Source: Neopestalotiopsis rosae
Lineage: Eukaryota > Ascomycota > Sordariomycetes > Amphisphaeriales > Sporocadaceae
Length of the DNA stretch: 64,000 nucleotides
Assembly (NCBI GenBank): GCA_023078685.1
Contig: JALGAS010000007.1
Span: 806,001-870,000 of the forward strand
Direction of reading: 5' to 3'
Position numbers and translations under genes: made by a program. The notes below the pieces were generated by a model. It saw nothing but the letters and a program-made list of their open reading frames with translations, had not been told where the DNA came from and did no database searches. This document shows positions 9,190-20,931 of the stretch, in pieces. How positions within the stretch are numbered: position 1 is the first letter of the stretch; the number at the start of each line of letters is the position of its first letter.

Positions 9190-11902
9190 TTACCGCTTGA
9201 GATGAACTAACATTTCTGGTCGAACATGCTGATAATCAGGGGCTATCATGACATCAGTATAGTGCAGGTTGTAGTTTTTCGGTGAGTCCTTGACATATTC
9301 ATAAAAGCGAATGAATCCTTCGTAAGTCACGTTCTCTCTCAGTAAATACTCCGCGATCCGGAGACCCTTGCCTTTTCCAGTCATGGATTTCTCTTTTAAC
9401 AGCTTCGCACCACATTGCAGCTCCTTTATGGCAACCGGATGTTGTTGCTTTATCACCCCTCCGCCGTGTGATACCAGAATGTGCCTGAAGTACGCCATCG
9501 AAAAAGTAAAAAGGGTTGCGCACAAACCGCATTTCACTGTCTTTACCTCTGACCGCATCACGCCAGCACCAGCATTCGGGCTATGGGGCAGGAGGCTGGC
9601 GGTCAGGGTGTTTTCTGAACCAGGTTGCACCAAAGCCTGGCTCGCTTCTTCGATGGTGCAGAAGAACCTTTTGAATCCAAATCCTTCCGGCGGCTGAATT
9701 TCCTTTGGAGTCAAGCCTCGCACTTGTCTGAGAATATTCATTTGGATACACAATCGCTCTTCCGTAGTTAATGCTGCTAGCTACCTTATGTCAGTGGCCT
9801 TCTTCGCTGCGATTGCCGTTGCGGGAAACAGAAAACCATTACCTGAAGCATGCAAGGCGGGTTGTGCTTGTGTTTACTGCCGCCACATCGTGCTACGATG
9901 TAATCGCCCGTGTGTCGGTGATTGAGTGCGTATTTATGGCAGGCTTGGCGATCCATGTTATACCGCTGTGGTTCATGCACCAAATGATGCACACACAAGC
10001 CATCGTGGCACAAGTGAGAGGCGTTCATCACAACTCCAAGTACTTCTTCGCCGACTTGAACTTGGTGCGTGTAGACGCCCATCGTTTGAGCTCTGACAAC
10101 AGAGTAGGTTCGAGGGCGGAATCTGTTCAAGAGAGTCGTGTCGAAATCGACACTCTGCATTTCACTCCACTTTGCTATCGTGGAAACACTTATTCGTTTT
10201 TGCACCGCATTGTGTGTAAGCTCCGTTGCAAGATCGAATCTGTCCACCATTGTACCTGGAGAATCTGTCCATATATCGCTCATCAGAAGGCAAGCACCTT
10301 CGTGGTCCGGAGCAAACCCCCATGACTCTAGCAAGGCGCGGTGGAGGGTTTGATAGGCAGGAACATGCATGTTCAATATTTCTTGTGTTTGCGAGCTTTC
10401 TTCTCCTTGATCAGGTGATTCCTTATGCAACTCCTGCAATCGGTCGTAATATTCTTTACAATAAGAATCACTGTCTTTGGATGCGTGTATGGCTTTCAGC
10501 CAGAACGATACGTGCCAAATCGTCTGAATCTTCTGATCGTCATTGACTAGGACAGGCCAGCCCCCTCTTTCCCTTGACGAGGTCCATCTTCGGAGGCATT
10601 CGGATGCTAAGGTCACGAACCGCAACTGTGATTGGTACAAGAAGGTGCGAATGTCATCTAGATTTGTCGGTCGTTTTGTCGGTCGTTTTGTCGGTCGCTT
10701 TAGGACTGCGTTTCGTGCCAGTGCACTCTGAACGATGGCTATCTGCTCGTCAAGCTTGTCAAAACTCATCCAGTTGGATGAATCATGACAGTAAGGCTCG
10801 AGCGCATCAGCGGCGAATTCTCGATATGCTGACCCGAAGCCACGCTGTGCCAACATCTGATCAAGCATACGAGATCCACGGACACCAAACAATGACCCGT
10901 AGAGGATATGTTTCACGGGCATGTCAGATGATGAAGCCACGGTAGAACCAAGTAAGGATGCAGCTGGCAGAAGTTGATCACTTTTCGCCATCGCGACACG
11001 CCCAGGATGATCTTGGACTGAAGGAACTTGACGGGCGGCGCGGACAGTTTTATCTGATGCCGTTTGGGCGTGGCTTGTCTTGTCACGTCGACTTCTTGTG
11101 TAGCTACGAAGACCATTGGACTCAATAGTGAATTGAATCATAGACAGACCACCAAGAGTCACTTCATGTGGCAGGTCATGTCGTTTGGGCGCGGTTTTGG
11201 TCGTCTGAAGACCCTCTTTCTCCACCCTGAAGGCAAGAAGGCCCAAGATGGCCAATTTCTGAGAGCCAGAGAACATGGTCAGATCTTGCGCATTTGCTGT
11301 CAAGCACAGCTCCGATTTCGAATCGATTGCCAGATCTCCCAAAAGGCTGCAATAAAAATGAGTAGAGTCAGGAAAGAGATTTCGGTCTGTCTGTAAGTTA
11401 TGCCACATGATTTCCTTGCCATTATCTTTCGCCGTTCACCAAGGTGGGAACCAACCTCAGCTTGAAAAGAATGAAAGAAAAAAGAGGTTCTTGTGCCATC
11501 TTGAATGTACCTTTTGCCCAAATTTGCCTTAAAATATCGCACGGAACAAGACTTGAATAGCGTAATAGCAACTTTACATAGAAACGGTCCAGGGCTCTGG
11601 AAGAATCCACATCAGGTGTCAGCCAAGAGCGCCTAGGGAACAAACCATTCAACAAAGAGTTTTGCGAGGATTTCTTGGAAATCAGGTAGGCTGTCTGATT
11701 AATGGAGACTGCCTAGCTTTGTATGTTGTAGCGACTTATTGAGGCATTACGACTCGACCAACATGCCCCTAAAAAAGTCATTGTTTGTGACGACTATCAT
11801 AGACCCAACCCTCCTTGGACAATCATGCGATACAAGGCTAGAACTTATTTCAAACTCCCCAAATATGCTTCTGATCAATGAGTCGCAGACTTTGTCATTC
11901 AT
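9190..11902 (-). CDS. Unknown large protein with a C2H2-like zinc finger
   Basis: The best model has minus-strand exons 11902-11759, 11712-11511, 11425-9843 and 9780-9190 (introns 46, 85 and 62 nt), all phase-compatible, giving about 839 aa. The last intron is the best supported (GTAATG donor, CTGAC branch). The first two are weaker, and further 5' exons toward 12,030 are possible. Visible features: RRSWLTPDVDSSRALDRFYV near the N-terminus, a triple KRPT repeat mid-protein (about 10,660-10,690), and near the C-terminus VKCGLCATLFTFSMAYFRHI followed by LVSH, which fits C-x2-C-x12-H-x4-H. A second Cys/His-rich stretch (NASHLCHDGLCVHHLVHEPQ) precedes it. I do not recognise the family. Nuclear or nucleic-acid function is only suggested by the finger. 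Confidence 0.62.
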
Positions 11903-12264
11903 AAACAAACAGTCTTTGAGTTAGTAATGTTATAAGACTTCTTTAATGCAACAAATACGTGTTCCATGTCTTTCAATCGAATCTCAAGGCTTCTGCCTTG
12001 AGACGCTAAAATCGTATCCTAAGACTGCTATGGGTCAGGCATTAATGGACAGCAAACGTGGACAGATAACCTCATGAGTGTAAATATACTTCTGTTTGTA
12101 GGATTGATCGTCATGACTATCAACGTTGCCATTTTCCATGGTCGTCTCCGACAATTTTTGCTGGCAAACTTGAGTATTAGGACTCAAAAGATTCGCTTTG
12201 ACAACACCACCAATAGCACCGCGTGCTACCATCGCAAAGCTCGACACCAACAGAGAAACTGAAA
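11903..12264. other. Divergent intergenic region
   Basis: It lies between the minus-strand zinc-finger-like gene and the plus-strand gene starting at 12,265. On the minus strand at about 11,945-12,010 a protein-like frame (containing ASQGRSLEIRLKDMEH) follows a TTAG acceptor and may be an additional 5' exon of the upstream gene. I could not join it in phase. Confidence 0.4.
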
Positions 12265-12979
12265 ATGAATAAGTGAGTCCAGATTCAAAGTCCTGGACAT
12301 TTCTGGCAGAAACTGAAAATTATAGCAATCGATCGGTCTTAGTCAAGGCAGAGGCGAATGAAGATGTCGCTTCATCTCCTCCTTCATCCCCTATGGAGTA
12401 AGTGCACTACCGATACACATCTCGCAATGAAGTGTACTTGAAATTGACTTCATATCCAGCGTGACCAGCCCTAATACTCTCGGCCGATCATCATCATTGG
12501 AAAGCCAGGACGATCATCCTGTCCGCATCGAATTTGTCAAAGAGCTTTCCGCTTCTCTTGGCTGTCGCACCCCCAATGCTCACTCCATCGAGTCAATGTC
12601 TGCTACAAGCTCATCTATGTCTCCTGACGAACAGTACTATGGCTCAGCGCACTCCTGGAACCCCGAGAACGCTCACCAAGACATGCTTCACGCTTTCGGG
12701 GAGTCCTTGGTAGCTCGGATCGAGCTAGTCGTCCGACGCACCATGCTTGAAGTTCTGAACCAAGCAGAAGCACCAGGCCTCGCCGCCGAGAATGATATAT
12801 CTGATCGTGCGACGGCAATCAAGAAGCGCAAGATCTACGAGGTCCGTCAATCCACATCTGATGATGAGATTGACTCTTCATCCACTTCGAGCGAGGGTTC
12901 GACAAACAAAAGGCAGAAGGTTGGAACCACCAAGCGTAACAACTTCACCCGCATGGATATCGATAGAGATTCGACTTGA
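12265..12979 (+). CDS. Unknown Ser-rich protein with KRK/KRQK basic clusters
   Basis: Exons 12265-12272, 12326-12397 and 12460-12979 are joined by 53- and 62-nt introns with GT..AG ends and correct phase, giving 199 aa starting MNNNRSVLVK. The first exon is only 8 nt, so the start is less certain than the rest. The protein is Ser/Thr/Asp-rich, with a central predicted helix around ESLVARIELVVRRTMLEVLN, basic clusters (IKKRKI, TNKRQK) that could be nuclear localisation signals, and a long acidic-serine stretch (SDDEIDSSSTSSEGS). No domain is recognised. A mutated copy lies at about 32.5-32.8 kb, so this gene belongs to a duplicated family and appears to be the intact copy. Confidence 0.7.
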
Positions 12980-13335
12980 TCAATTGGCGAAGGAAATTCG
13001 AGTTTGGAGGGCGGACAAAGCATCCATAGCCCCTCATATTGCACTTCCGTTTTCTCCTCAATTCCATCTACACCTTCATGACGAGCATGGGTTGACAATG
13101 TGGACCTGCGTGGTGTAGAAATTTTCATCAATCAAGTGTGCTATGATCCAACTCGCAGATGGTCACAAGCCTCGCGCTGGGGCACGTGAAATGTACAAAA
13201 TTCAGCTGTAATAAAATATCGCATTTGACTCTGACCCACCCAGTTTATTAATAGTAGCAGATTTGCCTTTCACACATGTTGTCGCCTAGTTCTATTGACC
13301 CCCGTAGAAGGCTCACGCGACAAACCCTCGATGCT
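12980..13335. other. Short region between convergent genes
   Basis: Contains the 3' flanks of the 12.3-kb gene and of the minus-strand coiled-coil pseudogene. Nothing else is evident. Confidence 0.5.
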
Positions 13336-14457
13336 TCACTGCTTCATTGCGATATCGAGGAAGTGACTTTGGCCAGATTCTGCCAAATGCAAGCGATGCA
13401 TCAGTGCTTTGACTAAATCCCCCTTTATCGTTAGTATGGGACTTATTCCCTCCTCCACACACTTCTCCTTCAGCTGAGCCACCGTCGCCAACAGAAGGTT
13501 TATCTCAACTATTTTCTTGCCACATCTCTTGAGCTGTTCTGTACAATCGGATATTTTTTGGCCATCGTACCTTGACCTGTCTTTTTCTGAGTCAACAATC
13601 TTCTGCAATGTGAGGATCTGCCCTTCGAGGTCCTGCGCCTTCTTGGTGTGGCTGTTGATTACGGTCGTGGTAAGGTAGTCGTACTTGTCCTGTAGACTCT
13701 GCAATTTCGAAGTTTTTGAGACTAACTCTTCATCTTGGACAATTCCATGCTGCTCGATTTCGTTGATTGTGTCTGGCAAGGTGCAAGCAAGCCGGCTCCG
13801 TTTGTCAGCCTTGGACTCTGAATGGTCAAGCATTCGCACCAACTCAAACACTTCCTTTTCGTGACAATACTTTTGTGAAGCTATCTCCTTGCGCTACTAT
13901 TCGTCTCGTGCATTCATCTCATTGATCCTTTGCATCAAGTGCTGTAACTGTTCTCGCTTATCATTCAACTCCAATGCCATGTGGCTACTATCAGTCTGCA
14001 TGAGGGAGGCCTCGGCGATTGAGTCGTTGGTGTCGTTATTGAGATGATTCTGGACCAAAGAAAATCTATCTTGACACTCATTCGCTGGGGTTTCTGGTTC
14101 TGTCATATCTTGGTCTTGGGTACCATCGTCAGGAGCTATTGATTGCGAGTTTTCATAGGCACTGGTTACTTTCGAATTGCCTTGCATTTGTTCCTTGGTC
14201 GGCTCACTATTAGTCTGCTGAGTACAATCCTTCGATGGCCGAATATGAGTCGTGCTAATCGGATGATGCATTGTCTGAGCACCGCTTGTGTCGCCTCTAG
14301 CATCGAGCGCCAAGAGAGAGACGGCCTTGAGAGTGATCCAAAAGCCGCACCCATGTACGCGAAAACGCTCTGATTTCAAGTGAGATCGAATTTCGTGATC
14401 TTCATCATGTTTTGCTTCTTTTCCGAGTGCATCAAGCTCTCTGGCGACCATAGACAA
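13336..14457 (-). pseudogene. Coiled-coil protein gene interrupted by two adjacent TAG codons
   Basis: Two long minus-strand ORFs (14457-13897 and 13893-13336) are in the same frame and are separated only by TAG TAG at 13,899-13,894. Upstream reads ...RINEMNARDE, downstream RKEIASQKYCHEKEVFELVR. Both sides are heptad-rich (LNDKREQLQHLMQRINEMNA; LQSLQDKYDYLTTTVINSHT; EGQILTLQKIVDSEKDRSRY), so the break falls inside one long coiled coil. Each TAG is one C-to-T change from CAG, the kind of mutation RIP makes, and Gln fits a coiled coil. No GT..AG intron removes them. The frame also stays open upstream of 14,457, so the true start is unclear; an in-frame intron near 14,290-14,355 is possible. If expressed, the product would end at 13,897. 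No family is recognised. Confidence 0.7.
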
Positions 14458-14540
14458 GGCACCCTGGAGGATATCAATGGTTGTAAGTGGGATCTTGCCA
14501 GAATTTGATGACTATATGGCGAACTGCTGATAGAGTTTGT

Positions 14541-14580
14541 CACGTGCTAGTACCAACACCAATGTACTAGTACCAACACC
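14541..14580. promoter_or_regulatory. CACGTG box followed by a perfect 14-bp direct repeat
   Basis: CACGTG at 14,541-14,546 is directly followed by CTAGTACCAACACC (14,547-14,560), then a 6-nt spacer, then the same 14 bp again (14,567-14,580), a 20-bp period. It sits upstream of the minus-strand coiled-coil gene. It looks like a paired protein-binding site; this is inference. Confidence 0.45.
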
Positions 14581-14706
14581 TCCAGCCACTACGGCATTTC
14601 CGCCCTTTTCCTCCTTCACCCACTTTAGCTTGCACCTTTGCCATTAGTAGATTGATCAGTTTTGCCCTGAACACTCCCACTGTGTGGCCTTTGCAGCTAG
14701 ATATAT

Positions 14707-14952
14707 TCACTCATTCACTTTAACTTCGTTCCATTGATCGTTCCACGTGTACCAGTGACCTCGCAGCCCCTGACGGGCCTTACAGAGTTCCAACACGCTC
14801 GGTGGCATGTTTCTGGCATCATGGACGGTGTTCAAAAAATGAACTTCCGACGGAATCACGATTGTGAATCCCAAGGCTTGTGTTGATGACCCTGGAGTAC
14901 GCGAGATAGTCTCTGCCAGCGACTTGAGACGCTCATATAAAGGCAATAGCAT
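14707..14952 (-). CDS. Orphan 81-aa ORF, probably a gene remnant
   Basis: The minus-strand ORF begins MLLPLYERLKSLAETISRTP and ends WYTWNDQWNEVKVNE. Composition is protein-like and the DNA is not mutated, but the sequence turns AT-rich immediately upstream of the ATG (after 14,950). It may be the surviving 3' part of a gene whose 5' part was RIP-degraded, or an upstream exon of the neighbouring coiled-coil gene. No domain is recognised. Confidence 0.35.
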   Translation of the reverse strand: MLLPLYERLKSLAETISRTPGSSTQALGFTIVIPSEVHFLNTVHDARNMPPSVLELCKARQGLRGHWYTWNDQWNEVKVNE

Positions 14953-15639
14953 ATTATGCTAGCGTGGTTTTAAGGCCCGCGAGAGTATTGCTATAATATC
15001 AGAGAATTAATGAATCTGGTATGTACTGGGTGAATGCATAAATATTAATAGATAATTATTTATAAGAATGAGTCTACATACCTCGTGTGGATAATAAATT
15101 CTTAGTAATAAGCTGCCATAGCTACCTAGGAGCCTAAAATCCAGGAGTTGGATTTATATATTATAAGCCGATAATAATATGCACTCAAAAAACATCCTCA
15201 AAAATTAGTCACGAATCCAAATCCGAGTGCTTAGGCTCGTTGGTTATTATGCGCTTTAAGGCTGGTGTACTTTCTATGCCGGATACCATGCCTTACGCAT
15301 ACTTCAATTAATTCCTAACGACGTATTATGCCAAATTCTAAAGAATCGCTATATTAATAACCTTAATATATCCGAGAGCACCTAAAACGCAATCTATTAG
15401 CCAATCGTAAAATTAATTAAATTCGCGATACTATTTTAAAGGCATAATACGACTTTTTATCGTTAAAGCTACCTAAGTTTTCGCGTAACAATCTAAACAT
15501 CACGATATCGATCAGCTAAGGGAAGGCACCTTTCTATAAAGAGCTAGCTTATTTATCGCTATTATCCATAAAATACGTTTTAAATGGCTTTTAAACCTTT
15601 ACGAAATAAACCGTAGCTATTAGTCGATTCGGATAAAAA

Positions 15640-16460
15640 ACGCCTTCGATTGCTTAACGAGGCGTACCGTAATAACCCTAATTCGCTTAGCAATAAAAAC
15701 TTATACGAGCTCTATAATTTAGCCGATCCTTTTTGGGATCTATTTAGGTCGATCCGTAATAAGGAATAATTAAAAAATAATACTATAAATAACCCGGAAA
15801 AAAAGGACTTATCGAAAAATTCGGATAAGCCTAGCGACGTTCCTAATTATAAAGACGATAAAATATTTATTAATTATAGCGAGCCCAGCCAAGCCTTTTT
15901 TAAACCGCCTAAAAATATAATCGATAATACGACGACTAGCGTGGAAATTGCGCCAGCTACGAAAGCTGCAGGAGCAGAGATCCAATCGACCGAGCATAAA
16001 ATGCTAGATAACCCAGAAAAGCAGATAAATAAAGCAAATAACGATAGCTATTCGGATACGAGGGATTTTTTATTAAAATCCTTTATAAAAATTGCTAATA
16101 CGGACGCAAATGCCCTCGCAACCCGCGCGTACGGAAACTCGACCAAACGCGCAAGAAACGAAGGAGCAGCATTAAATAAAGATGACCGTAACGTTCCCCA
16201 AGCCAAAATCCAACGCATCCAGGAAACCATCGATATAATAGCTACACAGGCTCCAGACACACAAATCGAAGCGGTCGTCCCACTCGATAGATGCAGAAGC
16301 GACGAGACCGAAGAAGACGCACAAGCCAAAATCCAACGCATCCAGGAAACCATCGATATAATAGCTACACAGGCTTTAAACACATAAGTCGAAGCGGTCG
16401 TCCTATTTAATAAATGCAGAAGCGAAAAAACCGAAAAAGATGCATATGCTAGTTTAAATG
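15640..16460 (+). pseudogene. Partly readable relic gene inside RIP block 1
   Basis: One plus-strand frame reads protein-like sequence over several hundred bases: LYELYNLADPFWDLFRSIRN, a TAA at about 15,766 (consistent with CAA-to-TAA), then NSDKPSDVPNYKDDKIF, then a long open stretch to 16,386 including STKRARNEGAALNKDD and two copies of a QAKIQRIQETIDII repeat. It ends in TAA where the second repeat becomes AT-rich. The family is not recognised. Confidence 0.55.
16199..16444 (+). repeat. Two tandem 123-bp units, the second partly RIP-mutated
   Basis: Copy 1 is 16,199-16,321 and copy 2 is 16,322-16,444, a 41-codon period. The first ~55 bp of both copies are identical (CAAGCCAAAATCCAACGCAT onward). 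In the remainder copy 2 differs almost only by C-to-T and G-to-A changes, creating TAA. Confidence 0.9.
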
Positions 16461-19400
16461 GATAAATTATCTTATATATAATAAAAGGGCGTGAATCGGC
16501 TATTTATAGCTTAATGGAAGCAAGCTACGAATATATTCCAGCATTATTTCTTAGCGCAATTATCCTATATTTTTATACGAGGAATTTATAATACCGACGA
16601 GGGTAGCTGGGCGATACCGGAAGCTATTATTATCCCTTATAAATACCTTCGGTTATGCTCCACCCCTAAAAAGCTTAATTTAATATTATAATATAATATT
16701 TATATTATTTTAGGAAATGCGCATAATTATATATACGTGGCTATTATTTTAATCTTTATAATATTTTTTTTAGGGGTAATCGCCAGGTATCTAATATATT
16801 TTCTCTATATAAGCTCGCTAATGCGAGTTACGCGTATTAGCAAATATTTATGCGCCTAAATAACGACGTTAGCTCGACGCCCGAATATTTTAATAAGCTT
16901 AAAATCATTTATAATATCCGCACGACTATCGAATTCGCTACGTAAAACCAATATTTAAGTAATCCTATACGAAATCTCTTTATAAAAAGCATTTATAGCC
17001 GCTACGGCGTCCCTTATAAATATTATTATATTGCTATTAGCGTTAATTCTGGGATATATGCTTTAAGCACGTCCGGCGGCAAATATAAAAACGGAGGCGT
17101 TAGGATATAAATTTATAAATATATTTTAGGCATCGTTATTATTAATTATATATTATAAAAATCGAATTTATAGCGTAATATACGCGTCGGGATTATTATA
17201 TTATAAGCATATTTTCCTAATATCGTCTCGAAAGGCATTAAGTGATTTTAATATAGCTATAACTTTTTTATTAAAACCTTGCATTAAGGGAATTATTACG
17301 CTTTTTAGGACTAATATAATATTAATATATATTTGCACCGTATTATAGGCATGGGTCGTTCGCTACCACTATTTGCGCATAAGGGATATCTTTCGTAATA
17401 GCGATTCCTTCTTTATATCATCTACCCGAAAGCGGCCGTTTATTATAATAAAGAATAAATCAGACCGCTAAGGAAGGCGCTTAATAATCCGTCGAAAGCC
17501 AGGGTCGTTAACGATCACTCGCTGGGAGCTAGGGTCTCCGGCTTGGCCGGCGAAGCCAAATGCCAAATTAATACTATTTTATTCGATGCTATTTTCGTTT
17601 AAATAGAGAATCGATTATGGCCGAGTGCTCGGGTCGCATTATAATAATTATAGGCGGTATAATACCATTAGAAATCACCGTATTCTCGTTTATATTTATT
17701 AAATAACCGAAAGGTATTTTCGATAGCATTTTTCCCAGCTAATATCTAAATAATGCTTAAACTAGCCAGTAAAACGACGAATATAAACCAGCATACCGTC
17801 CAATAACTATAGCCCAGCCAGGTAGGCAGACCACGTTATCCCTCGCCAAAAACGTAAATACCAATATTAATATTAAAAATAGGTGCGATTCGATTTTTTT
17901 TATATAAAAAAAAATCGAGAGGCTGCTCGGATCGTACGTCTATCGTCGATTATAGCGGTTTTAATAAAGGTTTGCGCTAAAAAATAATAAGTATAACGCG
18001 GTCGAGTGTTAAGAACGACGTTTTTTTTTAATATATTATAATCGCTTTTTTATAAATAAGCTGTAATTAGAGTTTTTCTCGATTAAATATATGCGCCGAA
18101 TTATTAAAAATTACCTTTCGGTTCGGCCGTATCTGGGATTTGCGTTTTTAACGGCTTAAACGGAAGCTCGCCGAAATCTATTGCAGAGTATAATTTTTAC
18201 GTGTATTTACGGAAATTCTCTATTGCGTATTAATTAAACCTTTTTTTTTTCTTTTAATTTTTTTTCTAAGCACGAAAATTTTCCAAAAATTCATTTTTAA
18301 TATTATAAAGGCAAATAAATAAACGATTATTAGCCGCATAAACCTTTTTATAAATAGGAAGTCGTTTGCTTAAGCCCTTATCGAGCGGCGTTTGCAGCTT
18401 TAATTTAGATTAATTATTAAAATTTATAGCCGAAGCCTTTTCTGCTTTTATAAAAAATAACCTTTTTTTTTAAAATATATTTCGGTAATCCGCGTTCTAA
18501 TATTACTCTTTAAACTCTATCCCTAATAATATAGCCTTATTGGAAATTTTAGCGACGATATTCTTTTTTTCCTTTAAAAAAGCTATTCCGAAAAACCCTA
18601 CCGCTTTAATTATAATATCGAAAATCGGCGAAAGGGAGCTTAATATCGTTAAATTTACCGAAACCCACCTTTACCAGATTATTTATCTACTCGCCGAAAG
18701 TGATTTTATATTATTTAAATAAAACGATCCCTAATTTAACCAAAAAAAAACGAATTTTTTGCAAATATTTATAAACGATTTCCGGTTTATAAACGTTATT
18801 AATCGGATTATTTTTTTTGCCTTTATTAAACGATTATTTAATATTTTTGCCCGCGCCGGCTTATTTTAAATATAGCTAAATCCGAACGGTAGCGCTGCCT
18901 TAATATAGCCTAAAAATATAATAAACGCTAATACCTTTTAAGATATTAATGCTTAATTGCGTGGTATCGGTTTCGCTAAATTTAACCTAGCCTAATTTTA
19001 GGGCGCTAAAATTAACTAATATTTAAATACGGTAATTAATTATATTTTAAATAAGCGACCGTTATATATTAGCAAAAATATATCGATATCCGCTATAAGC
19101 ACTCCGAGAACCCTTATTAAAAAATAGGCTTATACGCCGCCGCCGACGATTCGCATAAATAATATATTTTATTAAATAAATAAAATAAATTCTCGCCTAT
19201 TTATAAATTTACGTAATCGACGCCGTTTATAGCAATCTAATATTGCTTTATTTTTTTTACGAATTAATCGCCGCTCCGAGGCTCCTAAATTTAATACGAC
19301 GTTAGCGGGTAAAACTAATACTTAATCCTTTAATAGCAGAGGATAGCTAATATTTATAAAATTATAAGGTTTTTTAACGACGTCGTTTCCTAGCGCCTCG

Positions 19401-19604
19401 AATATAAAAATTAGCGCCCCGTTACTAAATGCGATTAAAAATATTTTCGATAAATTCGCCGTTTTCGGCGCACGCATATTTATTAAAAATAATGCGTTTA
19501 CGCCAGCTTACGGTATAGTTATAAAGAGGTATTAGTAGCTTATTTATATCGTTTCTTAAGCCGAGAATTATAATATAAACGATTAAAATTATAATAAGGA
19601 GTAC

Positions 19605-20116
19605 TGTTACGAACATGCACCCTTGCAGAAGGACAAACAACTGTGTTGGCGCTTAAGAAGGTATGCTGCGGGGCAGTGACCACGGCCCTGGCCAAAAGAC
19701 CCAGCCACCCCCGCCAGCTGTCAACAAGTGTTGACAGGATCATGGCCTTGGCAATGATCCATTGGCATGGATCACAAGGATCATTGTGATCCATAAGATC
19801 CAAGAACAAAGGGGATCATACTTGTTGGTATGATCCAAGCAAACATCAGTGAGGGAATGAATGGATATATTAGGGAGGGATTTCCTACGGTTACATAGAC
19901 AGTCATTACCTCAGTGATCAATCTAAGCATCTATCTTACCCATAGGTGAAGCATTCAATACGCTTTGACGACTACACTTGTGAATCATTTCAGGACCACC
20001 ATCTTCAGTTACTCATTGCTCAGTTCAGTATCTTGGCTAGCGTTCCCTGTTAGCATAAACCCCCAACACCTCTTATACTCAGGTTTATTCTAGAAACCCG
20101 TAGTATAGTCGTTACA
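19605..20116 (+). mobile_element. Solo LTR of the chromovirus, 512 bp, inverted relative to the full element
   Basis: Begins TGTTACGAACATGC and ends GTCGTTACA. It is the reverse complement of the two LTRs at 20,284-20,795 and 27,447-27,958 and appears identical to them on reading. The left flank is AGTAC (19,600-19,604), the right flank GCTAT (20,117-20,121). These do not match each other, but each matches one flank of the neighbouring full element. Confidence 0.95.
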
Positions 20117-20283
20117 GCTATTTATATATAGCTTTGCGTATTTTGAAATTGCGAGGGATTTATAAAGTTATTACCCTTCCGCAAATATACGCCTTCCTTT
20201 ATTACCGAGATCGTTAATATCGCCCTCGGAGATGCTGTTTAAATTTGCTAAAGATTTTAGGTTTTCGTAATTTTATTCGTACT

Positions 20284-20795
20284 TGTAACGACTATACTAC
20301 GGGTTTCTAGAATAAACCTGAGTATAAGAGGTGTTGGGGGTTTATGCTAACAGGGAACGCTAGCCAAGATACTGAACTGAGCAATGAGTAACTGAAGATG
20401 GTGGTCCTGAAATGATTCACAAGTGTAGTCGTCAAAGCGTATTGAATGCTTCACCTATGGGTAAGATAGATGCTTAGATTGATCACTGAGGTAATGACTG
20501 TCTATGTAACCGTAGGAAATCCCTCCCTAATATATCCATTCATTCCCTCACTGATGTTTGCTTGGATCATACCAACAAGTATGATCCCCTTTGTTCTTGG
20601 ATCTTATGGATCACAATGATCCTTGTGATCCATGCCAATGGATCATTGCCAAGGCCATGATCCTGTCAACACTTGTTGACAGCTGGCGGGGGTGGCTGGG
20701 TCTTTTGGCCAGGGCCGTGGTCACTGCCCCGCAGCATACCTTCTTAAGCGCCAACACAGTTGTTTGTCCTTCTGCAAGGGTGCATGTTCGTAACA
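20284..20795 (-). repeat. 3' LTR (512 bp)
   Basis: On plus it reads TGTAACGACTATAC ... GTTCGTAACA. It contains three perfect hairpins (20,564-20,587; 20,608-20,631; 20,664-20,681) and is rich in GATC. A short ORF beginning MFLDLMDHND recurs in all three LTR copies and is not regarded as a gene. Confidence 0.97.
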
Positions 20796-20931
20796 TCAGC
20801 TCCCTTCTCCATGTCTTTTGTCCTCGAAAGACTTAGGCCGCATAAGTAGGTCGCGTCCCCATCTGTGCCGTGTCCCTTAAGTTCCCTTCCATATCCTTCC
20901 CTTCTTGCTTTCCTTGTGATGGGTGCTCATC

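Larger units (their letters stand above)
14953..19604. other. RIP-like AT-rich block 1
   Basis: Base composition shifts abruptly to very high A+T with TpA predominating and stops in all frames. Short remnants of normal composition survive, for example around 17,510-17,570. No intact gene is present. The relic gene at 15.6-16.46 kb is listed separately. The retrotransposon and solo LTR to the right inserted after this block had been mutated, since they are not AT-rich. Confidence 0.85.

Noticed and set aside
9771..10325. 184-codon plus-strand ORF
   Set aside because: Antisense to the long unknown gene on the minus strand, which has the better splice structure and a zinc-finger-like motif.
20591..20836. 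ORF beginning MFLDLMDHND, present three times (19,809 minus; 20,591 plus; 27,754 plus)
   Set aside because: It is simply the LTR sequence read in one frame; the C-termini differ because they run into flanking DNA.
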